64,000 bases of DNA from DATCRE01 sp035493595 (GCA_035493595.1 DATJHZ010000195.1:8777-72776), one strand, 5' to 3'; counted from the stretch's first letter, positions 16,343-26,016 are shown. The notes: generated by a model from the letters alone, not told the origin. Numbers and translations: made by a program.

Positions 16343-16388
16343 GCAAGCGGACGCTTGAAAAAATTAGCGCACAAGGGGACCCTTGCGC
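16343..16388. repeat. Right inverted repeat of RAYT element
   Basis: Inner palindrome CAAGCGGACGCTTG at 16344-16357, AT spacer at 16358-16366, outer palindrome at 16367-16388. It is the reverse complement of the left end apart from three spacer bases. Confidence 0.85.
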
Positions 16389-16425
16389 GAGATGACGCGA
16401 GACAATAAAAGACAAATTCTATACA

Positions 16426-16734
16426 CTAATCCTCTTTAAACTCCCAGGGCTCGGGCGTTACAGCAGTGTAATAGGTATGCACTTTTCCGATAGTTGTCAT
16501 AATCATATTGAGATTTCGAAGTCGTTCGAGTTGTTCAGAGAGAATCAACTCATTTACTTCTCCTCCATAGATGGTAAGCAACATGGCGTAGGGAAGTGTT
16601 GCATTGGGCATACCGCGAATAAATTGATGAAGTAAAATATCATCTTGACTAATGGCTTCAAAAAAATCCACATCAAAGGGCAGGAGCTTCTGAAACTTTT
16701 CAAGGGTAACATGCTCTAAGCTGGGTCTGTGCAT
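16426..16734 (-). CDS. Hypothetical protein, 102 residues
   Basis: Family not recognised. It is a soluble, mostly helical acidic protein (FFEAISQDDILLHQFIRG, VNELILSEQLERLRNLNMIMTTIGKVHTYYTA). The middle resembles small winged-helix-like proteins (a long helix, then a beta hairpin ending GKVHTYYTAV), but this is only a visual impression. It lies 38 bases outside the RAYT right end. Confidence 0.55.
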   Translation of the reverse strand: MHRPSLEHVTLEKFQKLLPFDVDFFEAISQDDILLHQFIRGMPNATLPYAMLLTIYGGEVNELILSEQLERLRNLNMIMTTIGKVHTYYTAVTPEPWEFKED

Positions 16735-16952
16735 AATTTTAAAATTCGTGAGGTTTCTTTACTAAAGCTTAAAACTATAAAACATCATGACAAGTGAAAC
16801 AAAACAAACAACATACGATTCAAAAACCTGAAAAATAGGCATTCTGTTTTAAAGTATGCCAGTTCTTATTCTGTTTTAGTTATCTATTTTCGTTAAGTGT
16901 AAATTAACATTTATCTCTACGTTGTACCGAATGCTTAATACTAAAGAAATAT

Positions 16953-17420
16953 ATGAAACCTACTATTAATGATGTTATCGTTCATTTACAGAGGCACTAT
17001 ACCGAAAGAGATATTCTTCTTTTTGAGGGAGCATCTGATGAAGATATCAATCAGTTGGAAGAAACGTTGAGGTGTAGGCTTCCTGAAGATATAAAAATAT
17101 TTTACAGATTTACAGACGGATTTATTGGCAGGGCAGATGCTTTTCGAATAATCCCGATACGAGAGATTAATGAACGAAGAAAAGTTGCTTACCTATTTCA
17201 ACAAGGTAACTTTGATATCGCCGAGTTTTTTCTCTATCAAAGTTTATGGACTATAAACAGAGATATCATTGATGAAGATAAGTACACCATTTATAATCAT
17301 GATGCCGACCTGGTGCATCTTACTGATTCTTTTGCAGAATTCTTAGACGTATTTTTAAAAGGAGGAGTCTATAACGGTCTGGGCGAGTGGAAGCAACAAA
17401 TAAAATCGTTAAGAAAGTAA
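16953..17420 (+). CDS. SMI1/KNR4 (SUKH) family protein
   Basis: 155 residues. The SUKH start is visible as GASDEDINQLEETLRCRLPEDIKIFYRFTDGFIG, followed by FRIIPIREI and the late acidic helix DLVHLTDSFAEFLDVFL. In bacteria the superfamily is best known as immunity proteins against secreted or contact-delivered toxins. No toxin gene is adjacent, so it may be an orphan immunity gene or have another role. It lies close to the RAYT element in an accessory-looking stretch. Confidence 0.8.
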   Translation: MKPTINDVIVHLQRHYTERDILLFEGASDEDINQLEETLRCRLPEDIKIFYRFTDGFIGRADAFRIIPIREINERRKVAYLFQQGNFDIAEFFLYQSLWTINRDIIDEDKYTIYNHDADLVHLTDSFAEFLDVFLKGGVYNGLGEWKQQIKSLRK

Positions 17421-17520
17421 AAACTTCAGATTACTTAAAAGTAGCTTAAAGCTGAAATCTATTTAGCTATAAAATCCATAACTTAGGTAATTTCAATGAA
17501 GTTTATAACGGAGAATGTAA

Positions 17521-19908
17521 ATGCTAAAGCTCTTTAAATTTGTTTTCGTTGGTTTCATAGTATCACTTATTGGAATGGCTTGCCTCAAGCCGATCGATGG
17601 CACACTGACCATGATTTTGCAGAAACTCAAGGTCTATCAGCAATACAGACCACAGCAGAAAATTTATGTTCACCTTGACAAACCATTCTACGGAGTGGGT
17701 GAGGATATCTGGTTTAGTACATACCTGGTTAATGCCGCATTCAATACTCCCGACTCTATCAACAAAGTAGTATATGTAGAACTCTTCAACGCGGAGAAGA
17801 AAATGCTGCAACAACGTGCATTGTATTCACCTAACGGAATATCACATGGCGACTTTCATCTGGAGGAAAATCTGCCTTCAGGTAATTATGTTATTCGTGC
17901 CTACACCAGTTACATGAAGAATTTTGATGAAGACTTTTTCTTTGTTAAAGAAGTTACAGTACTGAGGAATGACGATACAACTCCACAAGTATTACAAAGC
18001 AATCAGAGTATTGATATTCAATTTTTTCCTGAAGGAGGAAATTTTTTGACAGGCGCTGAAAACAGGATAGCCTTTAAAGCAACAGACAACTATGGCAGAG
18101 GTGTTGACTTTCAGGGTGAAATTCTGGATGAAAATAATACAGTCATTACAACCTTTTCGAGTGAGCATTTAGGTATGGGACTGCTACGAATCACACCGCT
18201 CTATGGAAAGCGCTACCATGCTCGCATCAAAAATAACGTTGAATTTCCGTTGCCTGAAGTGGTCCAGAAAAGTTACCTGCTTAAAACAATGGATATCGGA
18301 CCGTTCATAAAAGTCATTGCTTATAGTGACCGAAAAAACTTCTCCAAAGATCCCCTTCCTGTTTATGTTGTAGCGCAGTCTAACGGAGTAGCTAGTTTTG
18401 CTGCACAGGGAGAGATCGCCAGTTCATCTGTGATCATAAATATTCCTAAAAGCAAATTATCGTCAGGCATAACACAGATTACATTGTTAGATGGTCATGG
18501 TGTTCCTCAATGTGAACGATTAGTTTTTATTAATCATCAGGACGTTTTAAAATTTAAAATTGCTCAGGATACTGCCTTCTACACCAAGCGAAAAAAGGTA
18601 ACGTTAGATGTTCATGTCTCAACAAATGAGGGCAGTTCTGCTCAGGGCTATTTTTCGATGTCTGTTTATGATGAAACTAAGATAACGGATAAGGAAAAAT
18701 ATCCCATTTCTATTGTATCGCAGCTTCTTCTTGCGTCAGATCTGAAGGGAAGAATTGAAGAACCCGGATACTATTTTAAAGACACGACGGCGACTACAAA
18801 ACTACATGCTGACTTGCTGATGATGACTCAGGGATGGAGAAGATTTACCTGGAAGGAGGTTCTTGCTGATACACTAAAGCCTGTTAATTATTATCTGGAG
18901 CAAGGGATAGTAATCAGAGGAAAACTTCTGAAGACAATTACAAATAAACCAGCTAAGAATAGTGAGCTGAAGATAATGACATCTAATAGTGATTTACTGG
19001 TGATAAAAACTGATAGCCTGGGAAGATTTTATACAGACAATCTCGTCTATTTTGATTCCACTGAACTCTTTATACAAACGGATAATGCCAGAGGAAAGCA
19101 AGCTGATTTGAAATTTCAACTGGATCCATTTAATCCTTCAACACCGTTACATGTTATCACGTTGCCGACAGAGTTGCCTGATGCGATGGCATTTCTCGAA
19201 CAAACAAAAATCATTAATCAGATTGCTGAAGGTTATAAGAAAGAAGGGGAAGCTACAGTGTTGAAAGCTGTAGAAGTAAAGGCTACAAAGGAGGAACTCT
19301 CCAGTACCACCAAACTTTATGGTACTGCCGATGTTACTATTAATATGAAAGATATGCCATCAACGGGATACATTAATATTTTGCAGGTACTGCAAGGCCG
19401 GGTAGCGGGTGTAAGTGTCATGGGTAATCCGCCAACGGTTAGTATTCGTGGTGGTGGTGAACCGCTTTTCCTACTTAACGGTATGCAGGTTGATTATACT
19501 ATGATATCCAATATTCCTGTAAACGATGTCGAATCTATCGATGTGTTAAAAGGTGCAAGTGCATCCATCTACGGTGGAAGAGGTGGCAATGGTGTAATCG
19601 CCATCTACACCAAGAAAGGCGGTTACACAACACGTCCTGCAATAGGAATTCATAACTTAAAATATCCTGGCTTCTATAAGGCAAGAGAATTTTATTCACC
19701 CAAATATGATGTAGCAGAAGGGAATGAAAAAGTGCCAGACATTCGAAATACTTTATATTGGAATCCATCAATTAAAACAGACAAGAATGGCAATGTAAAG
19801 ATTAGCTTCTTCACGTCAGATGTCAGTGCGGAATATAAAGTTGTAATGGAGGGAATTTCAAAGAATGGAATTGCAGGAACCGGTATCCATCATTTTATTG
19901 TGAAATAA
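17521..19908 (+). CDS. MG2-domain plus TonB-receptor plug protein, no barrel
   Basis: 795 residues, exported. An N-terminal hydrophobic signal (FVFVGFIVSLIGMACL) includes a possible lipobox Cys near residue 21. An alpha-2-macroglobulin MG2-like part follows (YVHLDKPFYGVGEDIWFSTYLVN). A carboxypeptidase-regulatory-like region comes next, then a TonB plug domain near residues 605-700 (INILQVLQGRVAGVSVMG ... IDVLKGASASIYGGRGGNGVIAIYTKKG). After the plug only about 90 residues remain, so there is no 22-strand barrel. Bacteroidota encode many such plug-only proteins; the function is unclear, perhaps envelope protein stabilisation or partner recognition. Confidence 0.8.
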   Translation: MLKLFKFVFVGFIVSLIGMACLKPIDGTLTMILQKLKVYQQYRPQQKIYVHLDKPFYGVGEDIWFSTYLVNAAFNTPDSINKVVYVELFNAEKKMLQQRALYSPNGISHGDFHLEENLPSGNYVIRAYTSYMKNFDEDFFFVKEVTVLRNDDTTPQVLQSNQSIDIQFFPEGGNFLTGAENRIAFKATDNYGRGVDFQGEILDENNTVITTFSSEHLGMGLLRITPLYGKRYHARIKNNVEFPLPEVVQKSYLLKTMDIGPFIKVIAYSDRKNFSKDPLPVYVVAQSNGVASFAAQGEIASSSVIINIPKSKLSSGITQITLLDGHGVPQCERLVFINHQDVLKFKIAQDTAFYTKRKKVTLDVHVSTNEGSSAQGYFSMSVYDETKITDKEKYPISIVSQLLLASDLKGRIEEPGYYFKDTTATTKLHADLLMMTQGWRRFTWKEVLADTLKPVNYYLEQGIVIRGKLLKTITNKPAKNSELKIMTSNSDLLVIKTDSLGRFYTDNLVYFDSTELFIQTDNARGKQADLKFQLDPFNPSTPLHVITLPTELPDAMAFLEQTKIINQIAEGYKKEGEATVLKAVEVKATKEELSSTTKLYGTADVTINMKDMPSTGYINILQVLQGRVAGVSVMGNPPTVSIRGGGEPLFLLNGMQVDYTMISNIPVNDVESIDVLKGASASIYGGRGGNGVIAIYTKKGGYTTRPAIGIHNLKYPGFYKAREFYSPKYDVAEGNEKVPDIRNTLYWNPSIKTDKNGNVKISFFTSDVSAEYKVVMEGISKNGIAGTGIHHFIVK

Positions 19909-20014
19909 AAACTTATAAGTATCGTCTCATTTGAGTTTCATGGTTTGTAGTGCTATCTTAATGAATCCTTTGATAGATTCCTTTAACATTGATGACGTAG
20001 TTTAATAGACCTTC

Positions 20015-21448
20015 ATGATAGCAAGAACAGCATCTTTCAGTTTTATTGTTTTGATGATGCTCATGCTTCTGAATGCTTGTGAGCGAATAAGGCCCAAACC
20101 TCCACAAGCCACCAACATTGACTCTACACTTACCATTCCACTTTCTACCATCAACATACCCATTGATTATGAAGTGGCAAAGCTTGAGGAGATGATTAAT
20201 ACAAAAATCAAAGGCGTATTTCTGGATCAATGGTTAAAACTAAATAATAAGGGAGATAGTTTGTATCTGCAACTCGAGAAACGAAGTGATATAAAATTGT
20301 CGTGGGATAAAAAAACGTTATCGTATTCCCTTCCCTTAAATGTATCGGCGAAATTTAAGAAATCTATAGCAGGTATCAGGTTAAAAAATTCTGAACCCAT
20401 TAAAACACAACTAACGCTTTACGTTTCTTCACAGATAGAATTAGACAATCGCTGGAATTTAAAAACAAAGTCGACAATCAAAAAGATAAATTGGATATCA
20501 GATCCTCAGCTCAATCTTGCTTTCATAAAAGTAAATCTTCGAAAGATAGTGGAGAATATGATTGAGAAAAACGAAGATAAATTATTATCGAAGCTGGATA
20601 ATGCCTTGGGTAATGTTGTTGATATGCGCAAAGTTGTTTCTAAAATCTGGATGGATTTACAGAAGCCTATTCGCATCAACAAGAAAGGTCTGCAGATCTG
20701 GCTTAAGGCCGAAGCACAAAATATGTCAGCACGATTTGTAGATAAAGATCCTGAACTGATAACATTAGAAGTAGAACTAAAAGCATTTGTTCAGACAATA
20801 CTGGAACATGAAACAGTTCCCGCATCAAATGCTATACTTCCACCTTTTAAAAGAAAAGATAATGACAGCACTGGCCTTACTATTTTTGTATTATCGAAAA
20901 TTCCTTTTGAAGTAGTTAACGAAATTCTTAATCGTGAACTTGATGGTAAAGCGTTAGCAGCAAAGGGTTATTCAACCACCATTAAGAAAATTGATGTTTA
21001 TGGAACTGCGAAAGGACTTGCCATTAAATTAAAAGTAAGAGGAGATCTGGACGGCCAGCTTTATGTAACAGCTACTCCCGGATATGACACGCTTAAAGCC
21101 CGTCTTTTCGCCAATCATTTTAGTTTTGATATTGATTCTGAGAATGCATTACTCAACTCCGCCGATTGGCTTCTGCATGATGATGCATTGGATACTATCA
21201 AAAAAGTATTGGTGGTTGATCTTAAGCCCTATGTAGATGCGCTACCATTTTTGATTGTACAGGCTGTGGACAGAGGGAAGGTTGGCGAAAAAATTGATCT
21301 GACAATAGATGAGCTTGACCTGAAGCCTCTTCAATACATTATTACAAAACGCAATTTTCAGATTATGTTTGAAGCTGAGGGTAAGGCGTCAATAAGCTTA
21401 AAAGCAAAAGTGTTTGCAGGTAAAAAGGAAAAAGTTAATCAACGGTGA
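20015..21448 (+). CDS. DUF4403 family lipoprotein
   Basis: 477 residues. The signal peptide ends with the lipobox LLNAC, so a lipid-anchored envelope protein is expected. The rest alternates strands and helices in a repeated pattern (LTIPLSTINIPIDYEVAKLEEMINTKI; LNLAFIKVNLRKIVENMIEKNED; KGLAIKLKVRGDLDGQLYVTATP). This is characteristic of DUF4403, whose fold resembles lipid-binding BPI/SMP-type modules. It lies next to, and convergent with, the Mla-type lipid transporter genes, though a functional link is only a guess. Confidence 0.82.
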   Translation: MIARTASFSFIVLMMLMLLNACERIRPKPPQATNIDSTLTIPLSTINIPIDYEVAKLEEMINTKIKGVFLDQWLKLNNKGDSLYLQLEKRSDIKLSWDKKTLSYSLPLNVSAKFKKSIAGIRLKNSEPIKTQLTLYVSSQIELDNRWNLKTKSTIKKINWISDPQLNLAFIKVNLRKIVENMIEKNEDKLLSKLDNALGNVVDMRKVVSKIWMDLQKPIRINKKGLQIWLKAEAQNMSARFVDKDPELITLEVELKAFVQTILEHETVPASNAILPPFKRKDNDSTGLTIFVLSKIPFEVVNEILNRELDGKALAAKGYSTTIKKIDVYGTAKGLAIKLKVRGDLDGQLYVTATPGYDTLKARLFANHFSFDIDSENALLNSADWLLHDDALDTIKKVLVVDLKPYVDALPFLIVQAVDRGKVGEKIDLTIDELDLKPLQYIITKRNFQIMFEAEGKASISLKAKVFAGKKEKVNQR

Positions 21449-21453
21449 TTGAT

Positions 21454-22203
21454 TTATTTCCCCCGAAGAGTTCTCATCACCTTGTTCGCAAATACAAAAT
21501 CATCAACCTCTTGTACTCCTGAGTTAGTGATGGTGCGATTTGTACCTTCCCAGATCTTCTGGCCTTTAAAAATAAACATGATCTTCTCACCAATACCCAT
21601 CACCGAATTCATATCGTGTGTTACTACAATGGTTGTGATGTCAAAGTCTTCAGAGATATCCTGAATAAGTTCATCAATAAGAATGGATGTTTGTGGATCG
21701 AGACCTGAGTTAGGCTCATCACAAAATAGATAGTTGGGGTTGTTAACAATAGCACGTGCAATGCCCACACGTTTCTTCATACCACCGCTGAGCTCAGAAG
21801 TCATTTTCTTGTTGGCATTCTCAAGTCCCACACGCTTCAGACAGAAATTTACTCGTTCCATCTTCTCTTCGTATTTCATCTTGGTAAGAATATCCAACGG
21901 AAACCTCACGTTCTCTTCTACATTTTTAGAATCGAAAAGTGCGCCACCCTGAAAGAGCATACCAATTTCACGACGTACTTCTGTTTTCATGTCTACATCG
22001 CCATTGGTAAAATCACGACCGTCAAAGAAAACAGTGCCTGTATCAGGTTTGGCAAGTCCAACAATGCATTTAAGTAAAACACTTTTACCTGTACCACTGG
22101 CACCAATGATCAGGTTGGGTTTTCCTTTTTCAAATACTCCGCTCACATCTTTAAGAATGTCGCGGTCAGCAAATGATTTTGATATATGTTCGATTGAAAT
22201 CAT
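21454..22203 (-). CDS. mlaF: MlaF-like ABC transporter ATP-binding protein
   Basis: 249-residue ATPase of the MCE/Mla lipid transport type. Walker A is GASGTGKSV near residues 34-42, the signature is LSGGMKKRVGIARA, Walker B is YLFCDEPNSGLDPQT, and the switch is VVTHDMNSVMGIGEKI. It overlaps the MlaE-like permease gene by four bases, which implies translational coupling. It probably works with MlaE and an MCE-domain protein encoded elsewhere to move phospholipids between the membranes. Confidence 0.9.
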   Translation of the reverse strand: MISIEHISKSFADRDILKDVSGVFEKGKPNLIIGASGTGKSVLLKCIVGLAKPDTGTVFFDGRDFTNGDVDMKTEVRREIGMLFQGGALFDSKNVEENVRFPLDILTKMKYEEKMERVNFCLKRVGLENANKKMTSELSGGMKKRVGIARAIVNNPNYLFCDEPNSGLDPQTSILIDELIQDISEDFDITTIVVTHDMNSVMGIGEKIMFIFKGQKIWEGTNRTITNSGVQEVDDFVFANKVMRTLRGK

Positions 22204-22937
22204 CTTCCCAATAAAAGTTGAGCTAATAAATAATCAGCAACAAGAACTGCAATAACGCTTATCGTTACAGCCTTGGTACTTGAGATGCCTACTTCCAAAG
22301 CGCCGCCCTGTGTGTAATATCCTTTGAAACATGATATAGATGAAATCAAAAATCCAAAAGTAAAAGCTTTAATCAACGCGAAGGTTATGGTAAATGGATT
22401 GAACTCAGAACGTAGTCCTTGTATAAATTCACCAGGTGCTACAATGTTAGTTACAATACCTACCAGATAGCCACCAATCATACCACACACCAGTGAAAAG
22501 ATTACCAGTAACGGATACATAAGTGATGACGCAATGATTTTGGGAAGCGCTAAATAGGATATGGAGTTAATACCCATCACCTCCAGTGCATCAATCTGTT
22601 CGGTAATACGCATCGTTCCAAGACCGCCTGCAATGCTGCCACCAACTTTACCAGCATAGATAAGCGACATGATGGTGGGGCAGAGTTCAAGCACAAGCAT
22701 TTCGCGTACTACCTGAGAAATAACATAATGCGGAATGAAAGGACTGTTCAGCATGTTGAAAGCAGTCTGTACAGTATCCACCGCGCCAACAAACAATGAC
22801 ACAAGCATGAACAGCCAGAGCGAACCCACGCCAATGTTCATGCATTCGTCGAGAGTAAGTTTGTAATATGTTCTGAATGATTCCCGGTTGGTAAACAGGT
22901 TACCGAGAAAGATAAAATACTGACCAATTTCTTTCAT
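22200..22937 (-). CDS. mlaE: MlaE-like ABC transporter permease
   Basis: 245 residues with about five or six hydrophobic segments. Family signatures include LFVGAVDTVQTAFNM, LCPTIMSLIYAGKVGGSIAGGLGTMRITEQIDALEVMGINSISYLALPKIIA and the end TKAVTISVIAVLVADYLLAQL. It forms the permease of an MCE-type lipid transporter with the ATPase gene immediately downstream. No MCE substrate-binding gene is adjacent. Confidence 0.92.
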   Translation of the reverse strand: MKEIGQYFIFLGNLFTNRESFRTYYKLTLDECMNIGVGSLWLFMLVSLFVGAVDTVQTAFNMLNSPFIPHYVISQVVREMLVLELCPTIMSLIYAGKVGGSIAGGLGTMRITEQIDALEVMGINSISYLALPKIIASSLMYPLLVIFSLVCGMIGGYLVGIVTNIVAPGEFIQGLRSEFNPFTITFALIKAFTFGFLISSISCFKGYYTQGGALEVGISSTKAVTISVIAVLVADYLLAQLLLGR

Positions 22938-23004
22938 GAAGGCGCTTCGTTAGACCGCTGCTGTTATTATCTTGCTAAAGATACTTCAAAATAGAAAACC
23001 AGCA

Positions 23005-23712
23005 ATGAACAAGCTTATTGTAGTGACGGGTGGTACGAAAGGTATAGGCAGGGCAATTCTTGAAAAGTTTGCTGCACAGGGTTTTGACCTGGCAACCTGC
23101 GCCAGAAATAAAGCTGATTTAGAGCATCTTAAAAGCGAAATAGAGAAAAAACATTCAGGTTCTAGTCTCTTTACACAGGTAGCTGATCTCTCCAAAAATA
23201 GTGACGTAAAAAAATTTACTGACTACATTCTCAACCTTAAAAGACCAGTTGATATTCTGGTTAACAATGCCGGATACTTTGAACCCGGTGAGATTTCAAC
23301 CGAACCGGAAGGAACGTTGGAAGGTATGATGAACGCTAATTTATACAGTGCCTACTATACTACCCGCGGGCTGATTCAGAGTATGAAAGACAGAAAGGCA
23401 GGACATGTTTTTAATATGTGCTCCGTTGCCAGCCTGAAGGCTTACTCCAATGGAGGATCGTATGCTATTTCAAAATTTGCCTTACTTGGTTTCTCGAAAT
23501 GTCTTCGAGAGGAATTAATGACCTGGGGCATTCGTGTTACCGCTGTTATGCCTGGTGCAACGCGAACAGCCAGCTGGGATGGAGTCAATCTTCCGGACGA
23601 ACGCTTTATGAAAGCTGAAGATGTGGCCGAAGCTGTCTGCAGCGCATGGCTGCTTTCTGATCGAAGTGTTGTTGAAGAGCTGCTAATCAGGCCTCAATTA
23701 GGCGATATCTGA
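23005..23712 (+). CDS. Short-chain dehydrogenase/reductase
   Basis: 235 residues from the ATG at 23005 (MNKLIVVTGG); an in-frame TTG 33 bases upstream is a less likely start. Classical SDR features: the nucleotide-binding TGGTKGIG at residues 8-15, NNAGYFEPGE, catalytic Ser in MCSVASLKAYSNGG, and YAISK with catalytic Tyr and Lys. Arg at CARNK after beta-2 suggests NADP(H). The substrate cannot be inferred. It is divergent from the mla genes. Confidence 0.9.
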   Translation: MNKLIVVTGGTKGIGRAILEKFAAQGFDLATCARNKADLEHLKSEIEKKHSGSSLFTQVADLSKNSDVKKFTDYILNLKRPVDILVNNAGYFEPGEISTEPEGTLEGMMNANLYSAYYTTRGLIQSMKDRKAGHVFNMCSVASLKAYSNGGSYAISKFALLGFSKCLREELMTWGIRVTAVMPGATRTASWDGVNLPDERFMKAEDVAEAVCSAWLLSDRSVVEELLIRPQLGDI

Positions 23713-23797
23713 TTGCGTTTTTATTCCGTATATTCTTTCAATCCCCACGAACAAAATCTCCTGTTTAAGGGTTAATTTTGTTGTAAACTATAGTCTT

Positions 23798-25786
23798 GTG
23801 AATTCTCAAATAGCTGCCGTTAAAAACTATTGCAATAGCCTGGTTCAGTACAGTCGCCGTAAAACCGTTGAAGTGAAGATTGGTGATGTGGCCATGGGTG
23901 GAAATAATCCTATTCGTGTTCAATCCATGACAACTATCGATACCATGGACACGATGGGTTCGGTTGAACAAACTATACGCATGGTGGAAGCAGGCTGCGA
24001 ATATGTACGCATCACTGCACCAAGTATCAAAGAAGCACAAAATCTTGAAGCGATAAAGAAAGAACTTCGCTTGCGCGGATATAACGTTCCACTTGTAGCC
24101 GATATCCATTTCACACCCAATGCTGCCGAACTTGCCGCACGACTTGTTGAAAAAGTACGCATCAATCCGGGCAACTATGCCGATAAAAAAAGATTTGAAG
24201 AAATAGAATATACAGATGCTTCATACGAAGCTGAACTTGAACGCATCCGCCTGAAGTTTACACCACTGATCAAGATTTGCAAAGAGTATGGAACAGCCAT
24301 GCGCATTGGTACAAATCATGGTTCATTGTCAGATAGAATCTTAAGTCGCTATGGTGATACACCACTTGGCATGGTGGAATCTGCGTTAGAGTTTCTTCGC
24401 ATTTGTGAAGATCTTCAGTATTACAATATTGTGTTGTCGATGAAATCAAGTAACCCGCAAGTGATGGTTCAGGCTTATCGGTTGCTGGTTCATAAACTTG
24501 ATGTTGAAGGATTCAAACCCTATCCGTTACACCTCGGTGTTACAGAAGCTGGTGATGGAGAAGATGGTCGTATTAAATCAGCAGTCGGCATTGGTACATT
24601 ACTTGAAGATGGTTTAGGTGATACAGTACGTGTATCACTCACAGAAGAACCAGAAGCTGAAGCACCGGTAGCACAAGTAATGGTTGATCGTTATAATGAT
24701 CGTGAAAATCACAAGAGCATCAAGTCGATTGAAGAATCTCCGATAGATCCTTTTGCTTATACACGTCGTGTTTCGCGTGAAGTTGTAAATATTGGTGGCA
24801 GCCATCACGTGCCTCGTGTTATTGCAGACTTAAGCTCCATTGAGATTAATGATTATAAAGACTTACGTTGCATTGGTCATTTCTATCTGCCCGAGCCTGA
24901 CAAATGGCGCATGAATGATCAAGGTGCTGATTACATTTACAGTGGCAAGAAGCCTATCGATTTCATGTTACCCAATGGGTTAAAGGAAATCAGAGATTAT
25001 GATGTATGGCTGAAGAGCGAGGATAAAGTAAACAAGCTTCCTTTATTCACGAAAGAAAATTATTTCAAATCATCATCACGACATGGTGCTATCAACTTCA
25101 TTCAATTTTCGATCGATGATCTTGATGATGCTTTATTAAATGTTTTGCGAGAAGATAAAACACTCATCGCCATTGTTGAAACAGACAATGCTCATGCTAT
25201 GGCAGAGTTGAGAAGATTATTTTTTGATTTGGTTACACGCAAAATTGATGTGCCCGTAATTGTTTCCAGAAAATATAAAGTGGAAGAGGAAGACAGCTTC
25301 CGCATTTATGCTGCTACTGATGCCGGTGGATTATTTATCGATGGCTTTGGTGATGGCATCATGTTAGGTTTTGAAAATGTCACTGATAAAAATGAACAAT
25401 TGCGTTGGGCTGATATCAGCAACAAAACTGCTTTTGGAATTTTGCAGGCCACACGTAATCGCATGTCGAAGACAGAGTATATTTCATGTCCGTCATGTGG
25501 AAGAACACTCTTTGACTTGCAGGAAACCACGGCCATGATACGCAAACGCACTGATCACTTAAAAGGAGTGAAGATTGGTATTATGGGTTGCATCGTTAAC
25601 GGTCCTGGCGAAATGGCCGATGCTGATTATGGCTATGTTGGTTCAGGTCCCGGACGAATAACGTTGTATCGCGGCAAAGAAGTGGTAAAGAAAAATGTTC
25701 CATCCGTAAATGCTGTTGATGAATTAATAGGACTGATACGCGAAGATGGAAGCTGGATTGAGCCTGAGCTCATTGAAAAATTTTAA
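23798..25786 (+). CDS. ispG: 4-hydroxy-3-methylbut-2-enyl diphosphate synthase, long form
   Basis: 662 residues starting at GTG 23798. It catalyses reductive conversion of methylerythritol cyclodiphosphate to HMBPP in the MEP isoprenoid pathway. The TIM-barrel half is QYSRRKTVEVKIGDVAMGGNNPIRVQSMT ... VEKVRINPGNYADKK. The C-terminal iron-sulfur half has the cluster cysteines in SCPSCGRTLFDLQ and GIMGCIVNGPGEMADADYG. The insert between the halves, which raises the length from about 370 in E. coli to 662, is the form found in Bacteroidota, chlamydiae and plants. Confidence 0.95.
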   Translation: MNSQIAAVKNYCNSLVQYSRRKTVEVKIGDVAMGGNNPIRVQSMTTIDTMDTMGSVEQTIRMVEAGCEYVRITAPSIKEAQNLEAIKKELRLRGYNVPLVADIHFTPNAAELAARLVEKVRINPGNYADKKRFEEIEYTDASYEAELERIRLKFTPLIKICKEYGTAMRIGTNHGSLSDRILSRYGDTPLGMVESALEFLRICEDLQYYNIVLSMKSSNPQVMVQAYRLLVHKLDVEGFKPYPLHLGVTEAGDGEDGRIKSAVGIGTLLEDGLGDTVRVSLTEEPEAEAPVAQVMVDRYNDRENHKSIKSIEESPIDPFAYTRRVSREVVNIGGSHHVPRVIADLSSIEINDYKDLRCIGHFYLPEPDKWRMNDQGADYIYSGKKPIDFMLPNGLKEIRDYDVWLKSEDKVNKLPLFTKENYFKSSSRHGAINFIQFSIDDLDDALLNVLREDKTLIAIVETDNAHAMAELRRLFFDLVTRKIDVPVIVSRKYKVEEEDSFRIYAATDAGGLFIDGFGDGIMLGFENVTDKNEQLRWADISNKTAFGILQATRNRMSKTEYISCPSCGRTLFDLQETTAMIRKRTDHLKGVKIGIMGCIVNGPGEMADADYGYVGSGPGRITLYRGKEVVKKNVPSVNAVDELIGLIREDGSWIEPELIEKF

Positions 25787-25788
25787 AC

Positions 25789-26016
25789 ATGAATAGTATG
25801 GCAGAGCAACAAGATTTGAATAAAACTGAACAGAACAAGAAGAATTCCTTTTTGGATTACTTCAGAGTAAATGAAGTGTTTGGATATTTCTTTCGTTCAA
25901 AAGATCCGTCGCGTCCAAGCAATATCAACATTAAAATGATGCATGGTGTGAATAAGATCTCCATCATTGTATTTCTGCTTGGCGTTATCTATCTCATCAT
26001 TAAACGATTTCTCTGA
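25789..26016 (+). CDS. Small single-TM protein downstream of ispG
   Basis: 75 residues. A hydrophilic N-terminus is followed by FLDYFRVNEVFGYFFRSKDPSRPSNINIKMMHGVNKISI and one C-terminal membrane segment (IIVFLLGVIYLIIKRFL). It resembles short Bacteroidota proteins of the DUF6728 type, by memory only. It starts two bases after the ispG stop and its TGA directly abuts the next GTG, so it sits in an operon with ispG and mmcQ. Function unknown. Confidence 0.7.
   Translation: MNSMAEQQDLNKTEQNKKNSFLDYFRVNEVFGYFFRSKDPSRPSNINIKMMHGVNKISIIVFLLGVIYLIIKRFL

Larger units (their letters stand above)
15636..16388. mobile_element. RAYT element with 46-bp inverted terminal repeats
   Basis: The left end (15636-15681) and right end (16343-16388) are inverted repeats with 43 of 46 bases matching. 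Each end holds two hairpins separated by a short AT tract: an outer imperfect one (GCGCAAGGG..CCCTTGTGCGC) and an inner one (CAAGCG TC CGCTTG). The only gene inside is a Y1 HUH transposase. REP-like palindrome pairs around a RAYT gene are the known arrangement for REP-associated tyrosine transposases. No target duplication was seen outside the ends. Confidence 0.85.

Noticed and set aside
15579..16420. Target-site duplication around the RAYT element
   Set aside because: Bases immediately outside 15636 and 16388 do not match, as expected for HUH elements.
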